Of a stretch of DNA of 64,000 bases, positions 17,457 through 26,233 are shown piece by piece. The notes beneath the pieces are model-generated. The model was not told the origin of the DNA. It worked only from the letters and a program-made list of their open reading frames with translations, and did not search any database. The DNA is from Bin87 sp963665395 (GTDB lineage: Bacteria > Chloroflexota > Dehalococcoidia > Lucifugimonadales > UBA3495). Location: contig OY762251.1 of the NCBI GenBank assembly GCA_963665395.2, forward strand, positions 3,906,001 to 3,970,000, in the 5' to 3' direction. The position numbers were made by a program, and so were the translations under genes. Each line of letters opens with the position of its first letter. Within the stretch, counting starts at the first letter, position 1.

Positions 17457-18807
17457 GCGCGTCTGACATCAGATCCACAAAGCTTAATGCGCCGCCAACG
17501 CCCGAACTGCCGTCCATTACATCGCTCACCGTGTATGACGGCGGCCCATCCCACTTTTCGAAGTAACCATACAAACATTGGCAATATTCGTACGCGTCTT
17601 CGGATGTAATCTGTTGGTGTCGGGCAAGGAGCCGGTTAGATTGGTCCAGCGAGACGTCCGCGCAGTCTTCCAACCACTGACTACGCGATGGAGCCTGGGA
17701 TGTCGGCTCCAAAGGAGCCAACGTTGCCGCCGGCGCGGCGGGCGATGCCTGCCGCGCCCCAGTAGGGGCAGGTTGTGCGCTTGCGTCCCTATCTCTGCTC
17801 TCGCTCCCTCTGCCACTGTTCACGTTTGCGGAGCGGACGTCGTCCGGGTCAATAAATGCGGCGGCGCCGTTGACGATGACGAAGTCGCCGTCTGCTTTTA
17901 CATCGCTGATGTCCAGATCAAGAGCAAAATCGGCGAGTACAGACGTAACGAAGTCGTCGATTTCGATTTCGCCTTCCATGGCTTCGGCGGCGCGCTCCGA
18001 GCCGAACATAAGACCAAATGATACATCTATAGAGTCGCTGTCGTCGCCCTTCAATGCCATCCCGAACCCTGCGCAGCGGTCCACTGCGCAGGCGTCTGCC
18101 ACCGCAATCCGCATCCACCCATCGCCGACGGTGTTCAGGATACGACGGATGTCGCTGTCTTTAGCGTTAGCCAGTCTGTCGGGATACCGTCTCATGTCCG
18201 TGAGCAGTTGCTCCAAGTCGGATTGTCTTTGCGAAGCTATGACGACGTACCGGTCTTTCTCAAAAACGGCCACCGCCGTCGGGAAGTTGCGACCGGGGCA
18301 TTCCCATATTTCGAATCCCCGGTAATCGTCGTCCTCGCACTCCAAACCGTCATCGAGTTCCTCCCGGATGTTGTCAAATTCAAAGTTGCCTTGCGCAATC
18401 CACAGCGTATCTTCGCCCCCCAACACGCCGTACACAACTGCGAAAAGTTCGATGTTGTCATCGTCCATGCCAGTTACTTTGGTATCCCTGGTGTCATCTC
18501 CTCCGCGCCGGAATTGGGCGTAGTCTTCCAGACCCTCGGTGTTCGCTTGCGTTCTGATATCTTCGATCACGACGAACTCAGCGTCGCCAGGAATGTAGCC
18601 TAGGATGTCGCCGCCGCCGGACGCGCCACCTCCGCCGCCGAAAACGCCCGTCACCAGCAGCGCAACCACCGCGATGACCACGAACAGCGCTACGCCGCCG
18701 CCGGCTCCGCCTATGATGAGCGTTTTGTTGGAGAAGTTGAAGATACCGCCAGCAGGCCGCTCTGCCTGGGGTTGCTCGCTTCGTTCCGGGCTTTCGTTTG
18801 CCGCCAT
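17434..18807 (-). CDS. membrane-anchored hypothetical protein with Gly-rich hinge
   Basis: A 457-residue protein starting at ATG 18807 (MAANESPERSE) with GGAGGA upstream. A Pro/Glu-rich N-terminus precedes one TM helix (about residues 40-58) and a poly-Gly hinge (GGGGGASGGG). The outer domain (about residues 70-330) has alternating beta and helix with phrases such as GDAEFVVIEDI and KDRYVVIASQRQSDLEQLL, like Chloroflexota DUF3352-type surface proteins, though I cannot confirm the family. A Ser/Pro/Ala linker (about 335-385) leads to a Cys-containing tail. Likely exported side exposed; part of the VWA-kinase cluster. Confidence 0.65.
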   Translation of the reverse strand: MAANESPERSEQPQAERPAGGIFNFSNKTLIIGGAGGGVALFVVIAVVALLVTGVFGGGGGASGGGDILGYIPGDAEFVVIEDIRTQANTEGLEDYAQFRRGGDDTRDTKVTGMDDDNIELFAVVYGVLGGEDTLWIAQGNFEFDNIREELDDGLECEDDDYRGFEIWECPGRNFPTAVAVFEKDRYVVIASQRQSDLEQLLTDMRRYPDRLANAKDSDIRRILNTVGDGWMRIAVADACAVDRCAGFGMALKGDDSDSIDVSFGLMFGSERAAEAMEGEIEIDDFVTSVLADFALDLDISDVKADGDFVIVNGAAAFIDPDDVRSANVNSGRGSESRDRDASAQPAPTGARQASPAAPAATLAPLEPTSQAPSRSQWLEDCADVSLDQSNRLLARHQQITSEDAYEYCQCLYGYFEKWDGPPSYTVSDVMDGSSGVGGALSFVDLMSDARGYCSGW

Positions 18808-18865
18808 TTTGGTCCGTCCTCCGTGTGTGGAAAATTTCACCAGGGTAAAGTACGGGGGGTGGTTG

Positions 18866-19288
18866 TCAGGAGGGTCCTGACCGGCTTGCCGCTATCGCTT
18901 CCTGCACTTTCTCAACCAGCTCCCAGTCATAGGCTACGTTGCGTAGCCTCACCATCCGGCCATCTGTACCGCGAATAGTCACCGTTTTGGTCAGCGAACC
19001 GGAACGGGTTATGCTGGCTATCTCCTCATGCTCAAACTCGACCATGCGTCTGCCACTCCCCCACCCGGACACAATGACTCGTTTGGTGGTGACGACGCAC
19101 TCGGCGTCTTTGAATTTGGCGTACTGGATGATGCCAACCACCAGGATGATGAGACCGGGCAACAGGAAGAAACACAGCCCGATGATCGCCCCGCACCCAA
19201 TGGACATCCAGTAGCCTTGGGTGTTCGGCGCGGCGACGTAGGTTACCTGCTCGTCGGGAACAAGAGCGGTGAACATATGAGAGCGCAT
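18866..19288 (-). CDS. PH-like domain membrane protein
   Basis: A 140-residue protein with two adjacent hydrophobic helices (about residues 25-52) followed by a bacterial PH-like domain: ECVVTTKRVIVSGWG, MVEFEHEEIASITRSGS, KTVTIRGTDGRMVRLRNV. This is the arrangement of short bPH_2-type proteins ('TTKRVI' strand, then 'I..i.' and 'a...v...'). It lies between the DUF805 gene and the Gly-rich membrane protein in the same operon. Function unknown. Confidence 0.65.
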   Translation of the reverse strand: MRSHMFTALVPDEQVTYVAAPNTQGYWMSIGCGAIIGLCFFLLPGLIILVVGIIQYAKFKDAECVVTTKRVIVSGWGSGRRMVEFEHEEIASITRSGSLTKTVTIRGTDGRMVRLRNVAYDWELVEKVQEAIAASRSGPS

Positions 19289-19330
19289 GAGCGGCTACCT
19301 CTTCCGGAATTGCGGCGCAACGTGGCGTAG

Positions 19331-19669
19331 TCAGGGCGCCGGGCCGTACTCGTTGTCGTCGTCGCTGCCCAGCAACGCGAAGACGTACAGGATTACGGCT
19401 CCAAACAACGGCACCAGGCTCCACAAGAGCGACCATCCGCTGCGTCCGGTGTCGAGGAGCCTCCGGACCCACACCGCCCACGTTGGCAAAAGCGCCACCA
19501 GTCCATACAGGAACACCAGGACAATCGGCCACCAACTGCCGCTCTGCCATGCCAGCATCCACAGGATCAAAGCAACGACACCGTTGAGCAGCGTAAACGT
19601 CCAGAACTCCAACCTGGTCGCTCTCCCGCTGAAATCGGCATATTTCAGGAAAGGCCCGAAAAACGGCAT
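19331..19669 (-). CDS. DUF805 family membrane protein
   Basis: A 112-residue protein starting at ATG 19669 (MPFFGPFLKYADFSGRATRLEFW), the standard DUF805/YhaH opening in which an amphipathic 'Y.dF.GRa.R.efW' segment precedes three TM helices. The tail is acidic (GSDDDNEYGPAP). It is the first gene of the minus-strand cluster 12276-19669. DUF805 proteins are small inner-membrane proteins of unclear function. Confidence 0.8.
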   Translation of the reverse strand: MPFFGPFLKYADFSGRATRLEFWTFTLLNGVVALILWMLAWQSGSWWPIVLVFLYGLVALLPTWAVWVRRLLDTGRSGWSLLWSLVPLFGAVILYVFALLGSDDDNEYGPAP

Positions 19670-20632
19670 GGTATGTACCTCCCAATGGCCGCGGGCCCTT
19701 GATTCGACCGCGACAGGCATCACGCCGCGCAATAGTGATCCCGGTAAAATCACACAGTCTTCGGGGGTACGGCGTTGGGTGGGTTTTCTCTCAAACGATC
19801 TACGCTGAACCGCTTCCGACGCTACAGGGACTTCCTACCGATAGGACGCCTGAATGCCCCTGGGTTGGCCCGAATGCCGTCCCGTCGTGTTTGATGGCCG
19901 GTTCGAAGTGGATGATGCGCCCGCCGCGCCGTTGCTTGTTTTCGGGGCGCACATTCCGGGACGCACTCCGGCGCAACTTCGTACTGGAAAGGGACCCGCC
20001 ACTCATCCCGGATAGCAACCGGGATCAGGGCGTTTTCGGCGACACGCCGCTTGATGGGGCTGAAAGCGCAGTCGCGACGCGACGACGAGACCACCGTCGC
20101 AGTCGCTTCTGGGCCGGAACCGCTAGCGCGCCCGTTGTCTAGGATTCGCGCCGGTTGGCTTGCGCGGAAAGCGTTGGGCTTGCTGCGTCGCCCATTTTTC
20201 GCTGGCCTGGGAAATCCCCATAAGAGGCCGGGCGCATCCAGCGTCAGGGCGGACCCCAACGGCGGCATGACTATGGCAACGGTTTTGATGGATTTGCTGG
20301 CTCGGCAATTGACACGGGCCACATGGCACCTCCCTCGCGAACGGTAGGATTCAGGCTACTTGCCACGGTCGCCCAATGCCCTGCGCTAATTCCGCGAGGA
20401 AGGCATACGAGAATGCCTGCCTGCCGCTATGAATCAGCACAGGGTACGCCCGCCTATGATCAGTTGGGCGTAATGCAAGGGTACTGAGGACCGTGGCAGA
20501 GACTAATCTAACCATATCCCTGCCCGGTGCCAATTGCCCCTCTCGGCGGTAACGGTTCAGACTTGGGGTGGGAATTGAGCGAAAGGGGTTGTCAGAGGTT
20601 GGGGGCCGCGGCAGTGATGTCGATATGCTGGC
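19670..20632. other. no confident gene
   Basis: About 960 bp upstream of the VWA-kinase cluster. Several ORFs of 90-166 codons exist on both strands (for example minus 19822-20322), but their Arg/Pro-rich composition and overlapping frames suggest shadows. The region may contain the cluster promoter, and decayed mobile DNA is possible. Confidence 0.4.
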
Positions 20633-21150
20633 ATGGATGCTCGAATTAGCCTCAGGACTACCGACCGAAATGTCCTGACCGACATCATCCGGCAACAGGC
20701 GGTCATCGAGAGCCTGGAGAAGCGTATTACCCAACTGGAAGGGCGGGCCAAATCTAGAGGTTCAGGCCGAGCCCGGGCTGAAGCCCCAGGCGGACCGTAA
20801 GCCGGCGCGGCCCAGGAAACCGCGCTCCCGCGGCTTTCCCCAGGTTCGCATGGCGCCCACTGGACGGGTGGAGCACGTGGTAGAGCAGTGTCCCGACTGC
20901 TCGACCCGGTTGTACGGGGGCTGGACCCACCGCACGCGGGAAGTGATTGACCTGCCCCGGGTTCCGGTGGAAGTTGTGGATCACGCCTACATCGCCCGCA
21001 CCTGCCCGGGCTGCCAACGTCGTTGCGCGTCATCGCCGCAACTGGACCAGGTGGTGATGGGGAAGCAGCGGTTGGGGATCAACCTGATCAGCCTGGTTGT
21101 GGCGCTCCGGGAGGAAGCCCCGTTGCCCTGACGTGATGTTCCGGTGGTAC
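20633..21150 (+). pseudogene. IS66-like transposase N-terminal fragment
   Basis: From ATG 20633 the frame reads a leucine-zipper-like helix (QQAVIESLEKRITQLEGRAK), then after a frameshift near 20760 the basic linker (DRKPARPRKPRSRGF) and the IS66 zinc-finger/SF domain (VEQCPDCSTRLYGGWTHRTRE, ARTCPGCQRRC with four Cys). It ends around WYL where the next element begins. The catalytic DDE part is missing. Truncated by insertion of the IS701-like element at 21155. Confidence 0.7.
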
Positions 21151-21154
21151 TTAG

Positions 21155-22611
21155 CTGGACTTTGTACAAAAACTAGAAAAATGAAAGCGGCAGGGTAAGC
21201 TGGTTTGACCCCACAACTCACCGTAGGTCAATTCGTGCTCACCCTGCCCGATGCCATTGTAACTGTTCTCTTTCCCTTCGCCATGCTGTTCCAAAACCGA
21301 ACCTGGCAAAAGGCTCAGGTCCTATTGGTCGGCGCGATCCTGACGCCGGGCCAGCGCACAGTGGCCGCGGCGTTGCGGGTCATGGGCCTCAGCGGCGACC
21401 GCAACTATGCCCGCTACCATCACGTGCTGAACCGGGCGGCGTGGTCGCCCCTTGGGGCGTCCCAGGTCTTGCTCAGGTTGCTGCTTCAACATCTCGACCA
21501 CGGCGACGGTCCGCTGGTGTTCGGTATCGACGAAACCCTGGAGCGTCGGCAGGGTCCAAAGATCAACGCTCTGGGTGTCTACCGAGACGCCGTGCGTTCC
21601 AGCCGCAGCTATACGGTCAAGGCCAGCGGGTTGCGCTGGATCAGTTTGATGTGGCTGGGACGCATCCCCTGGGCGGGACGGTTCTGGGCCCTGCCCTTGC
21701 TCACCGCGCTGGCGCCATCGGAACGCTATCACCAAAGGCAGGGACGCCGGCACAAGAAACTCACCGACTGGGCTCGCCAGATGATCCTGCTGCTGCGCCG
21801 CTGGCTGCCCCATCGCCCCCTGGTGGTGGTGGGCGACAATGGCTATGCCGTCCTGGACTTGCTCTACTTCTGCCAGTCCCTCCATGAACCCGTAACCCTC
21901 ATCACCAGGCTGCGCCTGGATGCCGGTCTCTACGATCCCGCGCCACCCCGTCAACCGGGCCAAACCGGTCGCCCTCGGGTCAAGGGGGCACGTCAACCCA
22001 CCCTCAAGCAACGCCTTGACGATCCCGAGCTGCTCTGGGACACCGCGTCGGTGTCCTGGTACGACGGCACCATGCGCACGCTGGAACTGGCTTCGCAGAC
22101 CGCCCTCTGGTACCACCCCGGCAAACCGCCCGTACCCATCCGCTGGGCGCTGGTCCGAGACCCCAAAGGTGAACTGGACACTCAGGCCCTGCTCTGCACT
22201 GATGAGTCGGTCGCCCCAGTCCAGATCCTGGAGTGGTTTGTGCTGCGTTGGCAGCTGGAGGTCACTTACCAGGAAGTACGGGCTCACTTGGGCGTGGAAA
22301 CTCAGCGCCAATGGTCGGATCGCGCCATTGCCCGCACCACGCCCGTCCTGATGGGTCTGTTTTCCTGGATCGCCCTGGCGGCACACTCGCTGCAACAAGA
22401 GAGCCCCATCACCCAGCGCACGGCGGCCTGGTACGCCAAACCCGCCCCCACTTTCGTGGATGCCATCGCCCTGGTGCGACGCCACCTGTGGCTGGCTTCG
22501 GACAGTTTTTCAATGTCGTTATCCGACTGTGACCGGGGAAAACCCGTTCCCGAATTGTACGCTCGGCTTATCGATTCCCTCGCCTACGCCGCTTGAACGT
22601 ACAAAGTCCAG
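21155..22611 (+). mobile_element. IS701/IS4-like insertion sequence
   Basis: Perfect 13-bp inverted repeats CTGGACTTTGTAC (21155-21167) and GTACAAAGTCCAG (22599-22611) bracket a single intact transposase gene. It is inserted in the IS66-like fragment and is directly followed by an IS5-family element. A TTAG occurs at both edges, but the right copy is partly inside the neighbouring IS5 boundary, so the target duplication is uncertain. Confidence 0.8.
21205..22596 (+). CDS. IS701/IS4-like DDE transposase, intact
   Basis: A 463-residue protein from TTG 21205, the only full-length transposase in the window. Motifs fitting a DDE enzyme: GPLVFGIDETLERR (first Asp), RPLVVVGDNGYAVLDLL (second Asp) and WFVLRWQLEVTYQEVRAHLG (catalytic Glu in the 'Y-(2)-R/E' like segment). 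The N-terminus (FPFAMLFQNRTWQKAQVLL, LTPGQRTVAAALRVMG) is the usual helical DNA-binding region of DDE_5/IS701-like enzymes. It may still be active; no frame break or palindrome insertion was found in it. Confidence 0.8.
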   Translation: MTPQLTVGQFVLTLPDAIVTVLFPFAMLFQNRTWQKAQVLLVGAILTPGQRTVAAALRVMGLSGDRNYARYHHVLNRAAWSPLGASQVLLRLLLQHLDHGDGPLVFGIDETLERRQGPKINALGVYRDAVRSSRSYTVKASGLRWISLMWLGRIPWAGRFWALPLLTALAPSERYHQRQGRRHKKLTDWARQMILLLRRWLPHRPLVVVGDNGYAVLDLLYFCQSLHEPVTLITRLRLDAGLYDPAPPRQPGQTGRPRVKGARQPTLKQRLDDPELLWDTASVSWYDGTMRTLELASQTALWYHPGKPPVPIRWALVRDPKGELDTQALLCTDESVAPVQILEWFVLRWQLEVTYQEVRAHLGVETQRQWSDRAIARTTPVLMGLFSWIALAAHSLQQESPITQRTAAWYAKPAPTFVDAIALVRRHLWLASDSFSMSLSDCDRGKPVPELYARLIDSLAYAA

Positions 22612-22693
22612 TTTAGAGCCTATCCTAATAACTACCTGAAACCTGTCAGGGTATTTCGGGAAGGGAAGCTGGGGTTGCGTCTATACTGGAGCT

Positions 22694-23600
22694 ATGACGA
22701 AAGCGAAAGATTCCAAGCCACCCCGTCCGCAGCGGGCTGGGCCAGCCGCCAAGACCAATCCCACCACCGGCGGGTTCCGGATCTCCGACGAGCTGTGGGA
22801 GGTGTTGGCGCCCTTGATCCCGGAGCGCGTGAACACCCATCGGTTTGGCGGCGGTCGGCCCCGGGTGCCCGACCGCACCTGCGCCAATGGCATCTTTTAC
22901 GTGCTGCGCACCGGCTGCCAGTGGAAAGCCCTGGACGCCACCGGCATCTGTTCTGGTTCCACCGCCCATTTGCGCTTTCAGGAATGGGTTGCCGCCGGCG
23001 TGTTTCTGGAGCTGTGGCGGGTAGGGCTGGAACGCTATGACGAATTGAAAGGTCTGGACTGGAGTTGGGTGAGCCTGGACGGGGCCATGACCAAAGCGCC
23101 CCTGGGCGGGGAAAAAACCGGCGCCAATCCCACCGACCGGGGCAAGCGGGGCGTCAAACGTAGCCTGCTGACCGAAGCGGCGGGCATTCCCGTGGGCTTG
23201 GCCGTGGACGGGGCCAACCGCCATGACATGAAGCTGGTGCGGGCCACGGTGGACAGTGTGCCCGTGCCACGGCCCGAACCCAGCCCAGCCCCAGGGTATG
23301 TGCCTGGACAAGAGCCTGCCCCGTACTTGATACGGGGGATACGACTTTGACGAAGTGCGTCGCACCCTGGAGGAGTTCGGTTTCACCGCCCACATCCGCA
23401 GCCGCGGCGAGGAGGCCAAGGCCATCAAGCGGGAGGCCGGGTTCAAGGCCCGGCGCTGGGTGGTGGAACGCACTCATGGCTGGCTGAACCGATTTCGGCG
23501 GATCCTGGTCCGTTGGGACAAATACCCCGAGAACTACATCGCTTTTCTTCATTTCGCCTGCGCCCTCGTCGCCCTCAGAGCCGCTGGGTTATTAGGATAG
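22694..23600 (+). pseudogene. IS5-family transposase, split
   Basis: First frame 22694-23350: ISDELWEVLAPLIPERVNTH, GIFYVLRTGCQWKAL, WVSLDGAMTKAPLGGEKTG, HDMKLVRATVDSV. Second frame 23355-23600: RRTLEEFGFTAHIRSRGEEAK, RRWVVERTHGWLNRFRRILVRW. The break has two causes: a frameshift near 23290, and a 24-bp insertion containing CCCCGTA...TACGGGG that adds an in-frame TGA between LDK and GYDFDE. Catalytic Asp-Asp-Glu residues are otherwise present. Transposase of the DDE_Tnp_1 type, inactive as it stands. Confidence 0.8.
23319..23337. repeat. micro-palindrome CCCCGTACTTGATACGGGG
   Basis: A 19-bp palindrome preceded by CCTG. Comparison with the family consensus LDKGYDFDE shows that it arrived as a 24-bp insertion in the IS5 transposase gene. 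Confidence 0.85.
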
Positions 23601-24256
23601 GCTCTAAAACCATACCGCAGAGTAAATTCGAGGCGGTAGCCAAAACGACCGCCAGCAAGAAAGCGAAGCAAGCTAGTGCTCAGTCAAAGCTGGAAAGGCA
23701 GGGGTAGAAGCGATGGAGTTTGGTTCTGGCGTCGTCGGCGCTGAAGCGCCAATTTATAGCGCGCGGCGTTGCGCTGGGTTTCGTAGGCTGTGATGGCGCG
23801 TTGCAGGGCATCGGCGTCGGGGTTTCGCCCCTTGAGGCAGTTTCGCCCCTTGAGGCAGGCCCGGCTCAAGGCGCTGAATTCAATCTCCGCCATATTCAGC
23901 CAACTGGCGTGTTTGGGGGTGTGGTGAAACTCCAGGCGTTTGGCGATGCGGCGGGCCTCGGCCGGCGGGAAGGTCTCGTACCGGGACGCCAGGCGGTGGG
24001 TGTTCAGGTTGTCCAGGACCACGCGGACCACCGGAGCGTGGGGATAGGCGGTGTCCACCAGCCACCGCATCTGGTGGGCGAAGTCCACCATGGCGCGCCG
24101 CTGGGTGACGGCCTGATTGGTCAAGGGACGCACGCGCCAGCCCGCCAGTGGCTCACAAAACAGGAAGAGGTTGCGCGTCCCACCGCGGCGGTACTCGTAG
24201 TCCTGGCGTCGGGGGCGTCCCGGTTGAGCGGGCAGCGGTTCTCGCACTTCGGCCAG

Positions 24257-24271
24257 TCCGCCTGCGGCGGA
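24257..24271. repeat. micro-palindrome TCCGCCNNNGGCGGA
   Basis: A perfect copy with loop TGC (GCA on the coding strand) inside the second-type IS630 transposase. It replaces two codons after DETST and keeps the frame (net +9). Confidence 0.85.
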
Positions 24272-24491
24272 GGTGGAGGTCTCGTCAAAGCACACCACCG
24301 GCCGGTCGGGGTCGTAGGGTTCGGCGTACAGGTCCAGCACGTCCTCCATCGCCGCTACAAACTCCCCGTTCATCTGGGCCAGGCGCCACTGACGCTTTTG
24401 CCAAGGCCTGAGGGTGTTTTTTGAGCCGGAGCCGCACCGTCTCATACGACAGGCTCTCCACCACGCCCAACTCCACTACCTGGTCGGCCAG

Positions 24492-24506
24492 TCCGCCTGT
24501 GGCGGA
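24492..24506. repeat. micro-palindrome TCCGCCNNNGGCGGA
   Basis: A perfect copy with loop TGT inside the same transposase. It gives WTL-SATGG-LADQ where relatives have WTLRLLADQ, again a net +9 replacement. Confidence 0.85.
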
Positions 24507-24566
24507 CAGGGTCCAGTGGTCATGTCCTTCGGGAGCGTCGCTGCACGCCAGGGCGATCAGAACCTG

Positions 24567-24585
24567 CCCCGTACTTGATACGGGG
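24567..24585. repeat. micro-palindrome CCCCGTACTTGATACGGGG
   Basis: A copy identical to the one at 23319, here within the IS630 second-type gene, as a 24-bp in-frame insertion (GEAH-PVSSTGQV-LIALACSDA). Confidence 0.85.
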
Positions 24586-25091
24586 TGGGCTTCACCACGG
24601 TCATCCAGCTTGCGATACCGGTTGGCCTGGGGGTGGTCATGCAGTACGCCGTCCAACCCCTCCTCGGCGTACCGCCGCTTGGTGCGAAACACCGTGCGCT
24701 CCGACGTGTCCAGCGCCGCCGCCACCTGGGAAGCGCTCCAGCCCGCGTCGGTCTTGAGCAGAATGCGCGCCCGATTGATGATCCGAGCGGAATGCTGGCC
24801 GCGACGGATCAATCCCTCCAGTTGGCTGCGATCTTCCGCTGACAACCGTACCGCAAATTTCTCTTGAGCCATGGCTGCTGCACCTCCCGTACCACTGCTT
24901 GACCGTCAGAGTAGCGACTGTGGCCCATTTTATCCTTTATCTGACGATACAACGTTGACCAAGTACTAAACTGAAGCCAAGGTGAAACCCGCATTGGTGT
25001 TGGGTAGAATTAGGGGCAAAGTGGACGGTCGTTTGGAGATCTGAGGGGGAAGTAGGGTATGCAGGAGATGGGTGGGTTGCTGGAGCAGTGG

Positions 25092-25106
25092 TCCGCCGCA
25101 GGCGGA
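25092..25106. repeat. micro-palindrome TCCGCCNNNGGCGGA
   Basis: Loop GCA. Copy A has TGCATG at this site in the HTH domain (LEQW-CM-DEAEV against LEQW-SAAGG-DEAEV), so six bases are replaced by fifteen and the frame is kept. Confidence 0.85.
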
Positions 25107-25464
25107 GACGAGGCTGAAGTAAGGCGACGGATGTACCGAGCGCCGTCGCCACGGGAACGGGAACGATGGCACGCGGTGTGGCTATTGGCCCAGGGATGGA
25201 CAGCGGCGGCGGTGGGTCGAGCCTTGGAACGGGATGCCCACACCATAGGCCAATGGGTCAAGGCTTTCGCCGAGGGCGGACCCAAGGCGCTGGTTTTCGA
25301 ACAAACAGGTGGTTCCCCCCCGCGTTGGACGTGGAGCAACGCGGGGAGTTGAAGGCAGCGGTGCAGGAATTGCCGTCGCAGGCGGGCATCAGAGTGTCCA
25401 ACTGGAACTGGCAGGCGGTGCGGCAGTTTGTGGAGCAGCGCTTTGGGTTGCCACTGAGCCGGAG

Positions 25465-25479
25465 TCCGCCGCAGGCGGA
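25465..25479. repeat. micro-palindrome TCCGCCNNNGGCGGA
   Basis: Loop GCA. Copy A reads LSRSGCLNYL here and copy C LSRSPPQADLNYL, again six bases replaced by fifteen. Copy B is broken exactly at this site. Confidence 0.85.
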
Positions 25480-25797
25480 TCTGAACTACCTGCATCGGTT
25501 GGGGTTTGTGCTGAAGCGTCCCCGGAAGCGGTTGGTGAAAGCGGACCCGGCGCGTCGGGAAACGTTCGTGAGGGAGTATGGGGCGCTGACGGCGACGGCG
25601 CGACGGACAGGAGGCAAGATATTCTTCGTCGACGAGGCCCACTTTCAGGCGGATGCCGATTTGCGGGGGAAGTGGGCGCTGAAGGGAGAACCGGCGTTGG
25701 TGGACTCCACCAGCCCGCGCCGGGGTGAGAAAGTCAGCTACTACTCGGCGGTGTGTCTGGAAACCGGCGAGGTGGAGGTGATGGAACTGGAGGGCAA

Positions 25798-25850
25798 TCC
25801 GCCACAGGCGGACCACCTCTGCCGACTTCCTGCGGTCCGCCATTGGCGGA
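25798..25850. repeat. two micro-palindromes TCCGCCNNNGGCGGA
   Basis: 25798-25812 (loop ACA, shared by all three IS630 copies) and 25836-25850 (loop ATT, shared with copy B). At the second site copy A has an uninterrupted FLGQLRAQHAEPLTV reading. Confidence 0.85.
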
Positions 25851-26233
25851 CGGGCGCAACACGCCGAACCGCTGACGGTGATCTGGGACAACGCCCCGGC
25901 CCATCGGGGCGACGCGATCCGGGCTTATCTGACCACGCCCGGCCTGAACCTGCGCCTGGTAAATTTGCCCGCCTACAGTCCAGACTTCAACGCCGATGAA
26001 GCCATCTGGGGCTGGGCGCGCCAGGAAGTCACCGCTAATCTCTGCCTGGGAACCAAAGCTGCCGTGCGTGAGAAGGTGGGCGGCTTTTTCACCAACTTGA
26101 CCCACCGCCAGGAAGAAGTCAAACGCCGTTGCCGCACCGAGCTTCAGGCTCGCGCGGAGGAAATCACCAGCAACGCCCAAGTCCACCCGCTTCGCATTGG
26201 CCATGTAGATTTCACCTTGGCTTCAGTTTAGAT

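Larger units (their letters stand above)
22616..23604 (+). mobile_element. IS5-family (IS427-like) element
   Basis: Inverted repeats GAGCCTATCCTAATAAC (22616) and GTTATTAGGATAGGCTC (ending 23604), with TA on each side (22614-22615 and 23605-23606). Length 989 bp, including a 24-bp palindromic insertion. It abuts the right end of the preceding IS. Confidence 0.85.
23684..24872 (-). pseudogene. IS630-family transposase of a second type, split at an A6 run
   Basis: The upstream frame (24285-24872) has the HTH half: LIRRGQHSARIINRARILLK, SASQVAAALDTSERTVFRTKRRYAEEGLDGVL, HWTL...LADQVVEL. The downstream frame (23684-24445) has RPWQKRQWRLAQMNGEFVAAMEDVLDLY, VVCFDETSTS, RVVLDNLNTH and KHASWLNMAEIEF, the DDE residues of IS630. 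The frames join at AAAAAA near 24419. Three insertions are visible against the family pattern: a 24-bp CCCCGTA palindrome (adds PVSSTGQV) and two TCCGCC...GGCGGA palindromes (add SATGG and SAAGG). No clear inverted repeats were found. Confidence 0.8.
24969..26228 (+). mobile_element. IS630-family element, copy C
   Basis: Inverted repeats AACTGAAGCCAAGGTGAAA (24969) and TTTCACCTTGGCTTCAGTT (ending 26228), TA at 24967-24968 and 26229-26230. 1,260 bp, the most complete of the three sister copies. The right edge lies 5 bp beyond the stop codon of a solute-binding protein remnant. Confidence 0.9.
25059..26231 (+). pseudogene. IS630 transposase of copy C, three frames
   Basis: Frame one (25059-25352) encodes the HTH domain; the frame change is at a run of seven C (GGTTCCCCCCCGCG), identical in copy A. 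Frame two (about 25315-25800) carries ALDVEQRGELKAAVQ, LNYLHRLGFVLKRPRKR, IFFVDEAHFQADADLRGKW and the correct GEPALVDSTSPRRGEKVSYYSAVCLETG. A palindrome at 25798 shifts to frame three (25878-26231: WDNAPAHRGDAIRAYL, FNADEAIWGWAR). The first break may be programmed -1 frameshifting; the second is damage. The nominal gene of this IS group is about 350 residues. Confidence 0.8.

Noticed and set aside
21151..22616. TTAG target duplication of the IS701-like element
   Set aside because: TTAG is present on both sides, but the right copy includes the first base of the IS5 element; without the IS5 the flank reads TTTAAA, so the duplication is not proven.
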